From positions 11,666 through 75,665 of the forward strand of contig JAEETM010000007.1 of the NCBI GenBank assembly GCA_016290335.1: 64,000 nt of DNA. The letters run 5' to 3'. The translations under genes and the position numbers were made by a program. Each line of letters starts with the position of its first letter. The first letter of the stretch is position 1. This DNA is from Treponema sp. Its GTDB lineage: Bacteria > Spirochaetota > Spirochaetia > Treponematales > Treponemataceae. Of this stretch, positions 50,315 to 60,425 are shown in pieces. The notes under the pieces are model-generated. The model saw only the letters and a list, made by a program, of their open reading frames with translations. It had not been told where the DNA came from and made no database searches.

Positions 50315-52411
50315 ATGGCTTGGGATATTTCAAAAGTACGAAATATCGGTATCAGCGCTCACATTGACTCAGGAAAGACAACAACTTCAGAACGAATCCT
50401 GTTCTACTGTAACAAGATTCATCAGATTCACGAAGTTCGTGGTAAGGACGGTGTAGGTGCTGTTATGGACAGTATGGATCTGGAACGTGAACGTGGTATC
50501 ACAATCCAGTCTGCCGCTACACAGGTTCAGTGGAAAGACATCACTATCAACCTTATCGACACTCCGGGACACGTTGACTTTACTGTAGAAGTTGAACGTT
50601 CTCTTCGCGTTCTCGACGGTGCCATTATGATTCTTTGTGCCGTTGCTGGTGTTCAGTCACAGTCAATTACTGTAGACCGTCAGCTCAAACGCTACCATGT
50701 ACCACGCATTGCATTCGTAAACAAGTGTGACCGTCAGGGTGCTAATCCTGTTCGTGTAAGAATGCAGCTCCGCGAAAAGCTTGGTCTTAACGCTTACATG
50801 ATGGAGCTTCCAATCGGTTTGGAAGACAAGCTCGAAGGTGTTGTTGACTTAGTTGCAATGAAGGCAATCTATTTCGACGGACCAAACGGTGAAGATCTCC
50901 GCATTGCAGAGATTCCTGCTAACCTTCAGGCAGATGCAGAAAAATACCGTGAAGAGCTTTTGGATGCAGCTTCTATGTTCGATGATTCTTTGATGGAAGA
51001 AATCATGGAAAAAGGTTATATGGACATAGATCAGGAAAAAATCATTGCAGCTATCCGTAAGGGAACTCTTGCAGAGCAGTTTGTTGGTGTATTCTGCGGT
51101 TCTGCTCACGTAAACAAGGGTATTCAGCCAGTTCTGGACGCTGTTATGCGCTATCTTCCTGCTCCAAATGAAGTTAAGAACGTTGCTCTCGACCTCGACA
51201 ACAACGAAGCAGAAGTTGAACTCGTTTCTGACGAAAACCAGCCTTGTGTTGCTCTTGCATTCAAGCTTGATGATGGTCAGTACGGTCAGCTTACATATAC
51301 CCGTGTTTATCAGGGAAAAATTAAGAAAGGTGAAGAGCTTTACAACACTCGTTCACGCAAGAAGTTCAAGGTTGGACGTCTTGTTCGTATGAATGCTGCT
51401 CAGATGGAAGATATTAATGAAGGTTCTGCCGGTGATATCGTTGCATTGTTCGGTGTAGATTGTGCTTCTGGTGATACATTCGTAACACCTGGAATCAACT
51501 ATTCTATGGCTTCTATGTACGTTCCAGAGCCTGTAATCTCACTTTCTATTGAACCAAAAGACAAGCAGGCTGCAATCCAGATGTCTAAGGCTCTTAACCG
51601 CTTTACAAAGGAAGACCCAACCTTCCAGACATATACAGATGCTGAATCTGGTCAGACAATCATTAAGGGTATGGGTGAGCTTCACCTTGCAGTTTATGTT
51701 GAACGAATGAAGCGTGAGTACAAGTGCGAAGTTGTAACAGGTGCTCCACAGGTTGCTTACCGTGAATCTATTACTTCTCAGGGTGACTTCAACTACACAC
51801 ATAAGAAACAGACTGGTGGTTCCGGTCAGTATGGTCGTGTAGCTGGATTTATGGAGCCTTTGGCAGACAAAGACTACGAGTTCGTAGATATGATTAAGGG
51901 TGGTGCTATTCCTAACGAATACATCCCTTCTTGTGATAAGGGCTTCCAGAAGGCTATGAAAGAGGGTTCACTTATTGGTGCTCCTATTGTTGGTGTTAAG
52001 ATTACAATCAACGATGGTCAGTATCACCCGGTAGACTCTTCTGATATCGCTTTCCAGACTGCTGCAATCGGCGCTTTCCGCGAAGGTTATGCAAAGGCTA
52101 AGCCAGTAATCCTTGAACCAATCATGAAAGTACAGATGACTGCACCAACTGAGTATCAGGGTAATCTTTTTGGTTTGATAAATCAGCGACGTGGAGTTAT
52201 AATTGATTCAACAGATGAAAATAATACTTCAACTGTAAACTCTGAAATTCCACTTTCAGAAATGTTCGGTTTCTCAACTATCCTCCGTTCTTCAACTCAG
52301 GGTAAGGGAGAATTTACAATGGAATTCCTTAAATACGGTAAAGTTCCAAATGCCGTATCTGATGAATTACAGGCTAAATATAAAGCAGAAAAAGCAGCCG
52401 CTGCAAAATAA
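50315..52411 (+). CDS. fusA: Elongation factor G
   Basis: 698 residues with full-length five-domain layout: AHIDSGKTT (G1), RGITIQSAA (G2), DTPGHVDF (G3), NKCDRQG (G4) and [13 protein letters not shown] of domain [10 protein letters not shown] for HIDAGKTT is typical of the spirochete/mitochondrial-type EF-G1. It translocates tRNA and mRNA on the ribosome. AAGAGG precedes the ATG. Codon use is strongly biased, as for a highly expressed gene. Confidence 0.95.
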   Translation: MAWDISKVRNIGISAHIDSGKTTTSERILFYCNKIHQIHEVRGKDGVGAVMDSMDLERERGITIQSAATQVQWKDITINLIDTPGHVDFTVEVERSLRVLDGAIMILCAVAGVQSQSITVDRQLKRYHVPRIAFVNKCDRQGANPVRVRMQLREKLGLNAYMMELPIGLEDKLEGVVDLVAMKAIYFDGPNGEDLRIAEIPANLQADAEKYREELLDAASMFDDSLMEEIMEKGYMDIDQEKIIAAIRKGTLAEQFVGVFCGSAHVNKGIQPVLDAVMRYLPAPNEVKNVALDLDNNEAEVELVSDENQPCVALAFKLDDGQYGQLTYTRVYQGKIKKGEELYNTRSRKKFKVGRLVRMNAAQMEDINEGSAGDIVALFGVDCASGDTFVTPGINYSMASMYVPEPVISLSIEPKDKQAAIQMSKALNRFTKEDPTFQTYTDAESGQTIIKGMGELHLAVYVERMKREYKCEVVTGAPQVAYRESITSQGDFNYTHKKQTGGSGQYGRVAGFMEPLADKDYEFVDMIKGGAIPNEYIPSCDKGFQKAMKEGSLIGAPIVGVKITINDGQYHPVDSSDIAFQTAAIGAFREGYAKAKPVILEPIMKVQMTAPTEYQGNLFGLINQRRGVIIDSTDENNTSTVNSEIPLSEMFGFSTILRSSTQGKGEFTMEFLKYGKVPNAVSDELQAKYKAEKAAAAK

Positions 52412-52475
52412 TGACAAACAGTAGCAGGCATTTTGTTTTACATTTTGCCTCTACTGATTTTTAGGAGAAATTAGT

Positions 52476-53138
52476 ATGGAAAAGAAAGATTTACTTGAGT
52501 ATAGTCCTGTTCGTTATTTCGACAAAGCTACTACTGCATCACTCAAAGCTGGAGAAATGGGTCTTGTTTCTGCAAAAAAAGGTCTCGGAAAAACTTCTGT
52601 ACTTGTACAGTTTGCTCTTGATGAACTTTTGAAAGGCAAAACAGTTGTTCATGTTTCATTTGACCAGCACTCTTCAAACGTAATTTCCTGGTATACAAGC
52701 GTTATGGCTGAAATTGCTAAGAAAAAGAACCTCAGCAACCTCAGCGAAATCAGCGAAGATATAGTTCGTAACCGTATAATTTTGAACTTCAACCGCGAAA
52801 CCTTCACTTTGCCAAAGGTTGTAAAAACACTTAAAGCATTAAAAGAAGGTGGACTTAATATTGATGCTATCATCGTTGATGGTCTTGATATTGATAAGCG
52901 TCCTATTGAAAACATTAAGTGCTTCAAGGATTACATTGTTGAAGAAAACATCACAGCCTGGTTCAGCCTTACAAACGAGTCTCCTCTTCTTGAAGAAACT
53001 CTCCCAGTTGAAAAGCTCGACTTATTCGCAAGTGTAACTCACATCTTCCCTAACGGCGGCAACATCTACCTCGGTGTCCTCAAAAACGGCGAAGGCAAAG
53101 TTCCACTCGACTCAAAAACTCTTTTGATGAGCAAATAA
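52476..53138 (+). CDS. RecA/KaiC-like P-loop protein
   Basis: 220 residues: VSAKKGLGKTSVLVQFALDE (Walker A GLGKTS), VVHVSFDQHSSN and IDAIIVDGLDID (Walker B) match a RecA-core ATPase. No DNA-binding extension. It lies 65 bp behind fusA and shares its biased codon use, so expression is high. Cellular role unknown; conserved in spirochetes as far as I recall. Confidence 0.65.
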   Translation: MEKKDLLEYSPVRYFDKATTASLKAGEMGLVSAKKGLGKTSVLVQFALDELLKGKTVVHVSFDQHSSNVISWYTSVMAEIAKKKNLSNLSEISEDIVRNRIILNFNRETFTLPKVVKTLKALKEGGLNIDAIIVDGLDIDKRPIENIKCFKDYIVEENITAWFSLTNESPLLEETLPVEKLDLFASVTHIFPNGGNIYLGVLKNGEGKVPLDSKTLLMSK

Positions 53139-53181
53139 GCTGTCATTGTCGTGCCTGACACGACAATCTTCAACAAAACAC

Positions 53182-53211
53182 AAAAGGCTGCCCTTTCGGA
53201 CAGCCTTTTTC
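53182..53211. terminator. Intrinsic terminator
   Basis: AAGGCTG and CAGCCTT pair around CCCTTTCGGA, with a T-run to the right and an A-run to the left, ending the fusA-side genes on plus and the membrane-protein gene on minus. A further hairpin ATTGTCGTG/CACGACAAT is at 53145-53167. Confidence 0.85.
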
Positions 53212-53227
53212 ATTTAACAGCGGCAAA

Positions 53228-54064
53228 CTATAAGTTTTGCTGCTGATCATCCTTCCACGGAAACAGGAAACTGCGTAATTTTCTCGGTCCCAGAGTTTCC
53301 CTGTCTTCATAAATCAGCTCTTCCCACGGAATCTGCCTTCTTTCCTTTTTCGTCTTCAATTCAGGATGCTCTTCAAGATAATCATATTTATAAAGTCTGA
53401 TTCTGAGTGCATTCTGCTTTGCAATTGAAATGCCTCCAATAGAAGGAGTAAGACCAATCAGCAGTACAGAAAGAGCCACCATCACAAGATTATTGAGCGC
53501 CAGCAGAATAGAATACCCGGTATTATCAAAAAAGATGATAAAGCACTTTTTGAGCGTTTTTCCAAACTTATTGTGCATAGTACTTCGGAGCGGAATAAAC
53601 CACTGCAAAGAAAGCACAATAAAAATATCAATCCAGAAAAGCATTGCACCAACAAGCAGCCCAAAAATCGACTGCTGCTGAATAAAATAGTAATTCAGAC
53701 TGTAGCCCGAAATAAAAATTATCGCCGCCAGAAGAATTGCAAACAAAACAGCATCCTTTATAACACCCGGAACAGCCTTAAAAAAGTCCAGAATAGCAAT
53801 TCCCTTAAAATCCGCAATTTTTGCCGCAATTTCACCATATGCAAACGCAATAATGCAAAGCACAATCAGCCCCAGCAGCAAAATCCCCATCTGAACACTG
53901 TAAAAAACTACATCCGTGATGTTTTCCGAACACTTATTCGTAAAAAACGAACTGAGCAGCACAATCCCCAGCCCCGTAAACAAAAACAGTATATTAGTGA
54001 TAACCACAGAAAGCAAATTGTCCCACGCATCACAAAAGTTTTTCTTTAAAATAAATCCATACAT
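53228..54064 (-). CDS. Multi-pass membrane protein
   Basis: 278 residues with about six membrane helices and a charged cytoplasmic end (LKTKKERRQIPWEEL). The pattern recalls the DUF624/YesL-like or similar integral membrane families, but I cannot place it. No transport or catalytic motif. Confidence 0.5.
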   Translation of the reverse strand: MYGFILKKNFCDAWDNLLSVVITNILFLFTGLGIVLLSSFFTNKCSENITDVVFYSVQMGILLLGLIVLCIIAFAYGEIAAKIADFKGIAILDFFKAVPGVIKDAVLFAILLAAIIFISGYSLNYYFIQQQSIFGLLVGAMLFWIDIFIVLSLQWFIPLRSTMHNKFGKTLKKCFIIFFDNTGYSILLALNNLVMVALSVLLIGLTPSIGGISIAKQNALRIRLYKYDYLEEHPELKTKKERRQIPWEELIYEDRETLGPRKLRSFLFPWKDDQQQNL

Positions 54065-54232
54065 AATGGTTTAATATAATTGTTATTTCCAATATCGGCA
54101 AGCCCTGGCGGTGACTTCTGCTGTATTAAAACATACATTTAATCTGTCACCGCCTGCAATTTTGTATTACAAAATTGCACATTCTATCATAAGCCACTTA
54201 ATTTTAATCACCAAACGTGATAGTATAACCCC

Positions 54233-54664
54233 ATGCAGGACGACGGCATCAATTCCAGCATTTCTATGATTTCTCACATTCATTCGGAGGCGGCGGCATT
54301 TCTGGTGCAGAAACTGACTGAGAAGGGCTTGCCGGAACTGGCTTCATCGCATGGGAACATTTTGTTTCAGCTTTCACAGAACCCGACAATGACTATGGGA
54401 GAACTTACCAAACGAATTAACCGCGATAAATCCACTACAACTGTCCTTGTCCGCAAACTCAAAAACGCAGGCCTCATCCAGGTGCTTTCCGACAAATCCG
54501 ACAAACGCAACAAGCTTCTCGCCCTCACCGAAAAAGGCACCGAATACACCCAGCTCACCGCCGAAATCTCCCGCGAACTCATCCAAACCTTTTATAACGG
54601 CTTTTCTGCCGAAGAAAAGCACCAGTTCTTTGAGTTTCTGAAACGGATTGAAGGGAACTTTTAG
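54233..54664 (+). CDS. MarR-family transcriptional regulator
   Basis: 143 residues: helix-rich start, winged-helix core MTMGELTKRINRDKSTTTVLV and KLKNAGLIQVLSDKSDKRNK, the DxRxx-wing, and LTEKGTEYTQL. MarR proteins bind DNA as dimers and respond to small ligands. TATAAC lies three bases before the ATG and no ribosome site is seen, so the mRNA may be nearly leaderless. Confidence 0.85.
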   Translation: MQDDGINSSISMISHIHSEAAAFLVQKLTEKGLPELASSHGNILFQLSQNPTMTMGELTKRINRDKSTTTVLVRKLKNAGLIQVLSDKSDKRNKLLALTEKGTEYTQLTAEISRELIQTFYNGFSAEEKHQFFEFLKRIEGNF

Positions 54665-54862
54665 TTGTCATTTTTCCCGAGAAATACTATATTTTAAACG
54701 TAAAGTTTATCGCACAGAATAATAGTTCCAATAGTAGTAATTGTGTTTCTTAGTATGTGCGGTTGTTATTTGTGTTATTCTAAAACTAAGTATTTTCTTT
54801 ACCATAATTCAGGCTTGATGTTGGACTTGCGCTGAAAAATCTTATCACTTATGAGGAAAGGT

Positions 54863-55645
54863 ATGGAAAATTCTCAAAACAAACTCAAACTTTTTGAAAA
54901 CAAAAAAATTCGCTATGTATGGAATGCCGAAGAAGAAGAATGGTATTTTTCGGTGGTAGATATTGTGGAAGTTCTTACAGGAACAGATCGTCCAAGAAAA
55001 TATTGGAATGATTTGAAGAAAAAGCTTTCTATGGAAGGAAGTGACTTATCCGCTTTTATCGGACAACTGAAAATGCCTTCTTCTGATGGAAAATATTATT
55101 CTACTGATGTCCTTTCTACGAAAAACATTCTCCGTTTAATTCAATCAATTCCATCTCCAAAGGCAGAACCGTTTAAAATGTGGCTGGCTCAAATAGGTAA
55201 TGATAGGCTGGAAGAATATGCTGATCCTGAAAAAGCAATCACCAGAGGTGCAGATTATTATCGTGCTAAAGGTTATACAGATGGATGGAAAAATCGTGGT
55301 ATTGAAAAAGAATCTGAGTTTGCCATTCTGACAAATGAACTGACAAAAGCTTGGAGTGGTCTTTCAGTTCGAGAATATAAAGAATTGAAAGGTTTGAAGA
55401 AAGAGAATCTAAGAGACAACATGACCAATTTGGAACTTGTATTAAACATGTTGGCAGAAGTCTCTACAACCGCAATATCTAAAGTAAAAGAACCCGAAAC
55501 TTTCGGTGAAAATATCAATGTTGTAAAAGAAGGTGGCTCAGTTGCCAAAAATGCCCGAAATGATATCGAATCCCGAATTGGAAAAACAGTAATTTCTGAA
55601 CTCAATGCAACTGATAAACCTGCCCTAGATATAAAGGATAAATAA
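54863..55645 (+). CDS. BRO-N / DinD-like protein
   Basis: 260 residues. Residues 8-110 have KIRYVWNAEEEEWYFSVVDI and VEVLTGTDRPRKYWNDLKK, typical of BRO-N antirepressor-like domains; the rest, with LRDNMTNLELVLNMLAE and RIGKTVIS, resembles the DNA-damage-inducible protein D C-terminal half. Probably a DNA-binding or phage-derived regulator. AGGAAAGG precedes the ATG. Confidence 0.7.
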   Translation: MENSQNKLKLFENKKIRYVWNAEEEEWYFSVVDIVEVLTGTDRPRKYWNDLKKKLSMEGSDLSAFIGQLKMPSSDGKYYSTDVLSTKNILRLIQSIPSPKAEPFKMWLAQIGNDRLEEYADPEKAITRGADYYRAKGYTDGWKNRGIEKESEFAILTNELTKAWSGLSVREYKELKGLKKENLRDNMTNLELVLNMLAEVSTTAISKVKEPETFGENINVVKEGGSVAKNARNDIESRIGKTVISELNATDKPALDIKDK

Positions 55646-55690
55646 ATCTCTACTTTCCCGTGTGCAGTTTTTACATCTATCCAAGTGACC

Positions 55691-55764
55691 CAAGTTTTGT
55701 GTAAACAAAACTTGAAGCGAGCGCAAAACAATATATCATAAAGATAAAATTATCTGCGCTCGCT
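55691..55764. other. Nested inverted repeats
   Basis: CAAGTTTTG (55691-55699) pairs with CAAAACTTG (55706-55714); AGCGAGCGCA (55716-55725) pairs exactly with TGCGCTCGCT (55755-55764) across 29 bases. The second pair ends two bases before the -35 of the BMP lipoprotein gene, so it may be an operator or the BRO-gene terminator. Confidence 0.6.
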
Positions 55765-55766
55765 AC

Positions 55767-55795
55767 TTGACTTTAGTTTTATATAAAACTATTCT
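55767..55795 (+). promoter_or_regulatory. Promoter of the BMP-ABC operon
   Basis: TTGACT (55767-55772), exactly 17 nt, TATTCT (55790-55795). The ATG at 55802 is where transcription should begin, so this mRNA may be leaderless. Confidence 0.6.
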
Positions 55796-55801
55796 TACAG
55801 T

Positions 55802-57055
55802 ATGAAACACACACGACTTATTAAAACCATCGCTTGTGCAGGAATAATCCTTATGCTGGCAGGCTGCACAACAAAAGATGGCGAAAAAAAAGATTTGTCA
55901 GCAATCCCAGAGGCTATCGTTTCTTTCTTTAAGAAGGATGGCAAGGCTAAAAACAAAGACGACGGTAAACCCGCAAAAGACGATAAAGCTGTCAAAGACG
56001 ACAAGAGTTCCAAAGATAAAGGAAAAACAGAAAAAAAGGCAACCGAAACCGATACTTCAAAAAAGAAGACCGAAACAAAGCCTTCATCATCAGATACAAA
56101 ATCAACTGCTGAAGAAACTCACACAGGATCTTCAATTGCAGTCTTCGTACCTGGCATCATGGCAGACAGCCCAATCTACGCAATGCTCGCCGACGGTGTA
56201 AAAAATGCCGTAACCCAGTACAACTACGACAAAAAAGCCTCAGACAAAGCTGAGCTTTACATTCTTGAAGCTGGAACAAACCAGGCACAGTGGCCTACAA
56301 AACTCACTTCACTCGCCGCTACTAAAAAGTATGATGTAATCATTTCGTCTAACCCTTCCCTTCCAGAGCTTGTAAAACCAATCATCAAGCAGTATCCAAA
56401 ACAGAAGTTCATTCTTATGGATGCCGAACTCGAAGGAAATCCGAACGTTTATACAATGCGCTACAACCAGTACGAGCAGGCATATCTCACCGGTTACATT
56501 GCCGGCCTTATGTCAAAAAATCACAAAGCCGCTTTGATTGCCGCTCAGGAATATCCTGTTATGAACGAAATCATCTATCCATATTTCGAAAAAGGATGTA
56601 AGGCTGCTTATGCTAAAACAGAAGTTGCAATCCGAATTGTTGGAAACTGGTACGATGCAAATAAAGGTGCCGTAATTGCTGACTCTCTCATAAACAACGG
56701 CTTTGATGTACTTCTTCCAATTTGCGGCGGCGCTTCTCAGGGCGTTATCAATTCTGCAAAAAACAAAGGCATTTACGTTACCTGGTTCGATAACAACGGA
56801 TTTGAAAAAGCTCCTGGCACAATCATTTCAAGCACAACTCTCAAACAGAAGGAAATGGCTGATATTGTTACAGCAAACTATCTTGCCGGCATTCTCGAAT
56901 GGGGTAAAGCCGATATGGTTGGCGTTGCAGACAAGTACGTTGCTTTTGTACAGGATGATCCAAACTACATCAGCACAGTCCCTGAAAAAATCCGAAAGAA
57001 GATGGCAAAGGTTGTTCACTCAATCGAAACCGGTAAACTCGACGTAACAAAATAG
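55802..57055 (+). CDS. BMP/PnrA-family substrate-binding lipoprotein
   Basis: 417 residues. Lipobox LMLAGC near residue 22 marks a lipoprotein. A linker of about 75 Lys, Asp, Thr and Ser residues follows, longer than usual. The binding domain then has IAVFVPGIMADSPIYAMLA, ILMDAEL, LTGYIAGLMSKNH and LPICGGASQG. Relatives bind purine nucleosides. The three genes behind encode the ABC transporter, so this is a nucleoside or related importer. Confidence 0.88.
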   Translation: MKHTRLIKTIACAGIILMLAGCTTKDGEKKDLSAIPEAIVSFFKKDGKAKNKDDGKPAKDDKAVKDDKSSKDKGKTEKKATETDTSKKKTETKPSSSDTKSTAEETHTGSSIAVFVPGIMADSPIYAMLADGVKNAVTQYNYDKKASDKAELYILEAGTNQAQWPTKLTSLAATKKYDVIISSNPSLPELVKPIIKQYPKQKFILMDAELEGNPNVYTMRYNQYEQAYLTGYIAGLMSKNHKAALIAAQEYPVMNEIIYPYFEKGCKAAYAKTEVAIRIVGNWYDANKGAVIADSLINNGFDVLLPICGGASQGVINSAKNKGIYVTWFDNNGFEKAPGTIISSTTLKQKEMADIVTANYLAGILEWGKADMVGVADKYVAFVQDDPNYISTVPEKIRKKMAKVVHSIETGKLDVTK

Positions 57056-57069
57056 TTTTACAAAATCAC

Positions 57070-57097
57070 AAAGGGCTGGAACTCAATCCAGTTCTTT
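57070..57097 (+). terminator. Hairpin behind the BMP lipoprotein gene
   Basis: AAAGGG-CTGGA and TCCAG-TTCTTT pair imperfectly around ACTCAA, followed by a T-rich stretch near 57108. Could reduce transcription into the ABC genes, giving more binding protein than transporter. Confidence 0.5.
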
Positions 57098-57139
57098 GCG
57101 GGAACATTTTTCTTTTCTCAATTATTTTTTTAGACGCGT

Positions 57140-58666
57140 ATGAATCTCGAACTGCAGAATATCTATGTCCATTTTTCTCACAAATCAATCCTTAACGGTA
57201 TAAATATATTTTTTAAAGAGGGACAGATTCATGGCCTTCTCGGCGAAAACGGTGCCGGAAAATCTACAACAGCAAACATCATCAGCGGCGAACTAACTGA
57301 TTATACAGGCTCTCTCCTGCTCGACGGCAGCAAAGCGTTTTTCTCTGATTCACGTGCCGCAATCAAAAATGGAATCTGTTATGTTCACCAGACGCCAATG
57401 CTCGCCAAAGAGATTTCCATAAAAGAAAACCTTGTTCTCGGCCTGAAAAATATTGATAAACAAAAGATTCTGGACCTTGCCGCCCTCTGGCTCAAAGACA
57501 TCCCGCTTTCTACGCTTGTAAAAAATGTCGGTTCAGACACCCGCTTTTTTGTAGCCCTCACCGGGGCGCTTCTAAAAAATCCACGCTTCCTTATTCTTGA
57601 TGAACCTTCCGCCCTTCTCGACGACTCTCAGCGCGATTTTCTTTTTACCAACATGCGCCAGCTTGCCAGGGATGGAATGAACATTCTCCTCATCACTCAC
57701 AATCTTCAGGAAGCACTCAAATACTGCGACACAATCAGCGTTCTCGAAGACGGCCACATTGTTGAATCAGAGCAGTATCTTAAAAAAATGGAGATGATAA
57801 ATAAAAGCGAGCTTGCCGCGCTGGAGGCAGTTCAAAAGCAGAGTGCAGTTAGTATTTCTGATGATGATACGCCTCAATCTTCACTTACACTTGAACTCAA
57901 AAATGTTACCTCCCGCCCTTCCGACAAACCCGCTCTTTTCGACATCAATTTTTATGTCCGCCAGAAAGAAATAGTTTTAATCCAGGGCCTACCCGAAGAT
58001 GGTACCGGTACTCTCGAAGATTTACTCACAGGTTTTCAGCCTCACCACACAGAAGGCGAAGTTGTTTTCTCTGATGATGATGACGTAATCTACAGCTGCA
58101 ACTTAAAGGCAAAAAAGCTCACAGCAAAGACATTGCGCCACTCCATCATCCTCAAAAACGGAAAGCCCCTAAAAACCGGCATTATCCCGACCAACAGAAA
58201 AAGCCGTGGTGCCGCAGCCGGAATCTCCATCAGCGATATGATTCTCACCGGCCGTGAAAAAGTTGAAAAGTCCACCGTCCAAACCATCATAGACGCCGCA
58301 AAAGTCAACATCACACCAAACGAAAAGGTGCGTAACCTTTCCGGCGGCATGCTCCAGCGCCTCATCTTAAACCGCGAACTTTTCGGTACCCCTGAACTGC
58401 TCATCCTCTGCCACCCGCTCCAGGGCCTCGATTTCAACTCCAGCAACGAAACCTGCGACATCATAGAAAAAGCCGCCTCTAACGGAGCCATGGTACTTGT
58501 AATTACCTCCAACGGTTACCTCAGAAAAATTGCCACCCGCACCTACCGTCTCACCGGCGGCCACCTTGAACAGGAACAGCCTGACTGCGAACCTGCCAGT
58601 GCCATCACTAGTTCCAACACCACCGGCACCACAGTATCACAACCTTCTCTGGAGGCCTGCGTATGA
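57140..58666 (+). CDS. ABC transporter ATPase with two NBDs (BMP/nucleoside type)
   Basis: 508 residues. NBD1 has a proper Walker A (GLLGENGAGKSTTANII) and Walker B (FLILDEPSALLD) but its signature reads VALTGALL. NBD2 has a canonical LSGGMLQRL signature but a Walker A without Lys (QGLPEDGTGTLEDLL) and LLILCHPLQGLD for Walker B. One composite site, Walker A of NBD1 with the signature of NBD2, would remain. The end overlaps the permease gene by four bases. Confidence 0.88.
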   Translation: MNLELQNIYVHFSHKSILNGINIFFKEGQIHGLLGENGAGKSTTANIISGELTDYTGSLLLDGSKAFFSDSRAAIKNGICYVHQTPMLAKEISIKENLVLGLKNIDKQKILDLAALWLKDIPLSTLVKNVGSDTRFFVALTGALLKNPRFLILDEPSALLDDSQRDFLFTNMRQLARDGMNILLITHNLQEALKYCDTISVLEDGHIVESEQYLKKMEMINKSELAALEAVQKQSAVSISDDDTPQSSLTLELKNVTSRPSDKPALFDINFYVRQKEIVLIQGLPEDGTGTLEDLLTGFQPHHTEGEVVFSDDDDVIYSCNLKAKKLTAKTLRHSIILKNGKPLKTGIIPTNRKSRGAAAGISISDMILTGREKVEKSTVQTIIDAAKVNITPNEKVRNLSGGMLQRLILNRELFGTPELLILCHPLQGLDFNSSNETCDIIEKAASNGAMVLVITSNGYLRKIATRTYRLTGGHLEQEQPDCEPASAITSSNTTGTTVSQPSLEACV

Positions 58667-59598
58667 TTTTCTACAGCATCGGAATAATCTTAGCACTTAC
58701 CGCCCTCTACATGACCGCCGGCACCGGAAACGCAATCTGTCTCAAAAGCGGAAAGTTCAATCTTGGCGGCGAAGGCCAGATCTACGCAGGCGGCTTTGTC
58801 TGTGCAGTTCTTCTTGATTCATTCGGCAGACACGGAGTTCCAGCCTTTTTTGCAATCACACTCGCCTTTCTTGCAGCTGCACTCATTTCTACCTTACTCG
58901 TGCTCATCTCCACCCTGCTGGAAAAAAAGCGAGGCGCAAACTTCCTTCTCACTTCATTCATAGTTTCATCCGCAATCATCCCGCTTATAGACGGCTTAAT
59001 CGCAGGTCCTTTCAAAGGTGATGGAGGCAACCTCATCGCTACAAACTACATAATCGAAAATTACCGCTTTGCTTCTATATTACCGCCATCATCGTTATCA
59101 CTTTATTTTTTCGTCGCAATCATTTTGTGCATCGCTGGCGGTCTTTTCATTTACCGCACAACCTTCGGAAAACAAATCTGCATCTACGGTCAGGCAAAAG
59201 AGTTCGCCCTTTACACCGGTCTTTCAGAAAATGCAATCTTATATTCAGCTACAGCTGCTTCGGGTGCCTTAAACGGAATCACCGGAGCCGCCGCCATTAT
59301 GAGCACTTACTTTTTCTGCTCCCCGGGCTTCTACGCAGGGATGGGCTGGAACGCACTTGCAGTCGCAATGATTGCCCGCCTAAATCCGTTTTTTGTAATT
59401 CCTTCAAGCATATTCCTCGCAACGCTCACCACCGCTGCCGACCAATATGCCCTTTTCCATAATTTTGATTTTGACATCAGCGGTCTGATCCAGGCCGTAA
59501 TTATTTTTGTAATCGCGTTCCCTCTAGTGCTGCCGAAGAAATCAAGTGGTAAAAAAGCTGTCACACTCCAATTAAAATCCCACGGAGGCAAAAAATGA
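58663..59598 (+). CDS. ABC permease, BMP/nucleoside type, first subunit
   Basis: 311 residues with eight to ten membrane helices. NAICLKSGKFNLGGEGQIYAGGF is the conserved N-terminal signature of this BPD_transp_2 group and GITGAAAIMSTYFFCSPGF lies later. Overlaps the ATPase and the second permease by four bases each. Confidence 0.88.
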   Translation: MIFYSIGIILALTALYMTAGTGNAICLKSGKFNLGGEGQIYAGGFVCAVLLDSFGRHGVPAFFAITLAFLAAALISTLLVLISTLLEKKRGANFLLTSFIVSSAIIPLIDGLIAGPFKGDGGNLIATNYIIENYRFASILPPSSLSLYFFVAIILCIAGGLFIYRTTFGKQICIYGQAKEFALYTGLSENAILYSATAASGALNGITGAAAIMSTYFFCSPGFYAGMGWNALAVAMIARLNPFFVIPSSIFLATLTTAADQYALFHNFDFDISGLIQAVIIFVIAFPLVLPKKSSGKKAVTLQLKSHGGKK

Positions 59599-60398
59599 TA
59601 CTGAACTTCCTTTCATTTTCCTGCCCGCTCCTTCTCGCCTCCACCGGCGCACTTTTCAGCGAATACACCGGAACGCTCGCACTTTTCCTGGAAGGCTTTA
59701 TCAGCTTCTCCGGCTTCCTCACTTTTTACTTTACCGTTCTCACCGGATCTGTTGCCGCAGGCCTTTCCCTAGGAATGATGACGGGCTTACTCCTCGTTCT
59801 TCTTCTTGCCTGGATTACAGAAAAGTTCCACGCAAATCAATTTATTGCCGCCCTCGGAATGAACCTGTTTTTCTCTTCAATCATTTCCTGTATCTCAAGC
59901 TTTGCATTTAAAACCCGTGGTGTTCTTACTTCTCCAGCTTTTATGTTTGACGTAACTAACATCGAAATCATTTCTATCATAATCACAGTAATTCTCATAG
60001 CCGCTGCAATCTTCGTTTTGATTTTTACTCAGCCCGGTATTTACTTCAGAATCACCGGCACCTCATCAGATGTACTCAAAGTTAAAGGTGTAGACCCAAG
60101 CGGTTACCGAATCGCAGCCTGGGTTGTATCTGCATTTTTCGCATTTGCTGCAGGCTCACTTCTCACTCTCAGAATCTCTTCGTTTGTACCAAATATTTCA
60201 AGCGGCAAAGGATGGATGGCTCTGGCAGCAGTCTTCCTCGGCAAAAAGAAACCGTGGAAAATCTGCCTTTATGTTCTTCTTTTCTGCGCCGGTGATTTTA
60301 TTGCCGCCAACATCCAGAATTACATCCCTGCAATTCCAAGCTCAATTCTTCTTTCATTCCCGTACATAATTGCAGTAATGCTTTCCTGTATAAAATAA
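59595..60398 (+). CDS. ABC permease, BMP/nucleoside type, second subunit
   Basis: 267 residues of the same BPD_transp_2 family: TGALFSEYTGTLALFLEGFI at the start, then YFRITGTSSDVLKVKGVDPS and GKGWMALAAVFLGKKKP. It completes a heterodimeric membrane channel with the previous gene. End of the operon. Confidence 0.88.
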   Translation: MILNFLSFSCPLLLASTGALFSEYTGTLALFLEGFISFSGFLTFYFTVLTGSVAAGLSLGMMTGLLLVLLLAWITEKFHANQFIAALGMNLFFSSIISCISSFAFKTRGVLTSPAFMFDVTNIEIISIIITVILIAAAIFVLIFTQPGIYFRITGTSSDVLKVKGVDPSGYRIAAWVVSAFFAFAAGSLLTLRISSFVPNISSGKGWMALAAVFLGKKKPWKICLYVLLFCAGDFIAANIQNYIPAIPSSILLSFPYIIAVMLSCIK

Positions 60399-60425
60399 GC
60401 TGATTAAAGATTCAGGCTTATAAAA

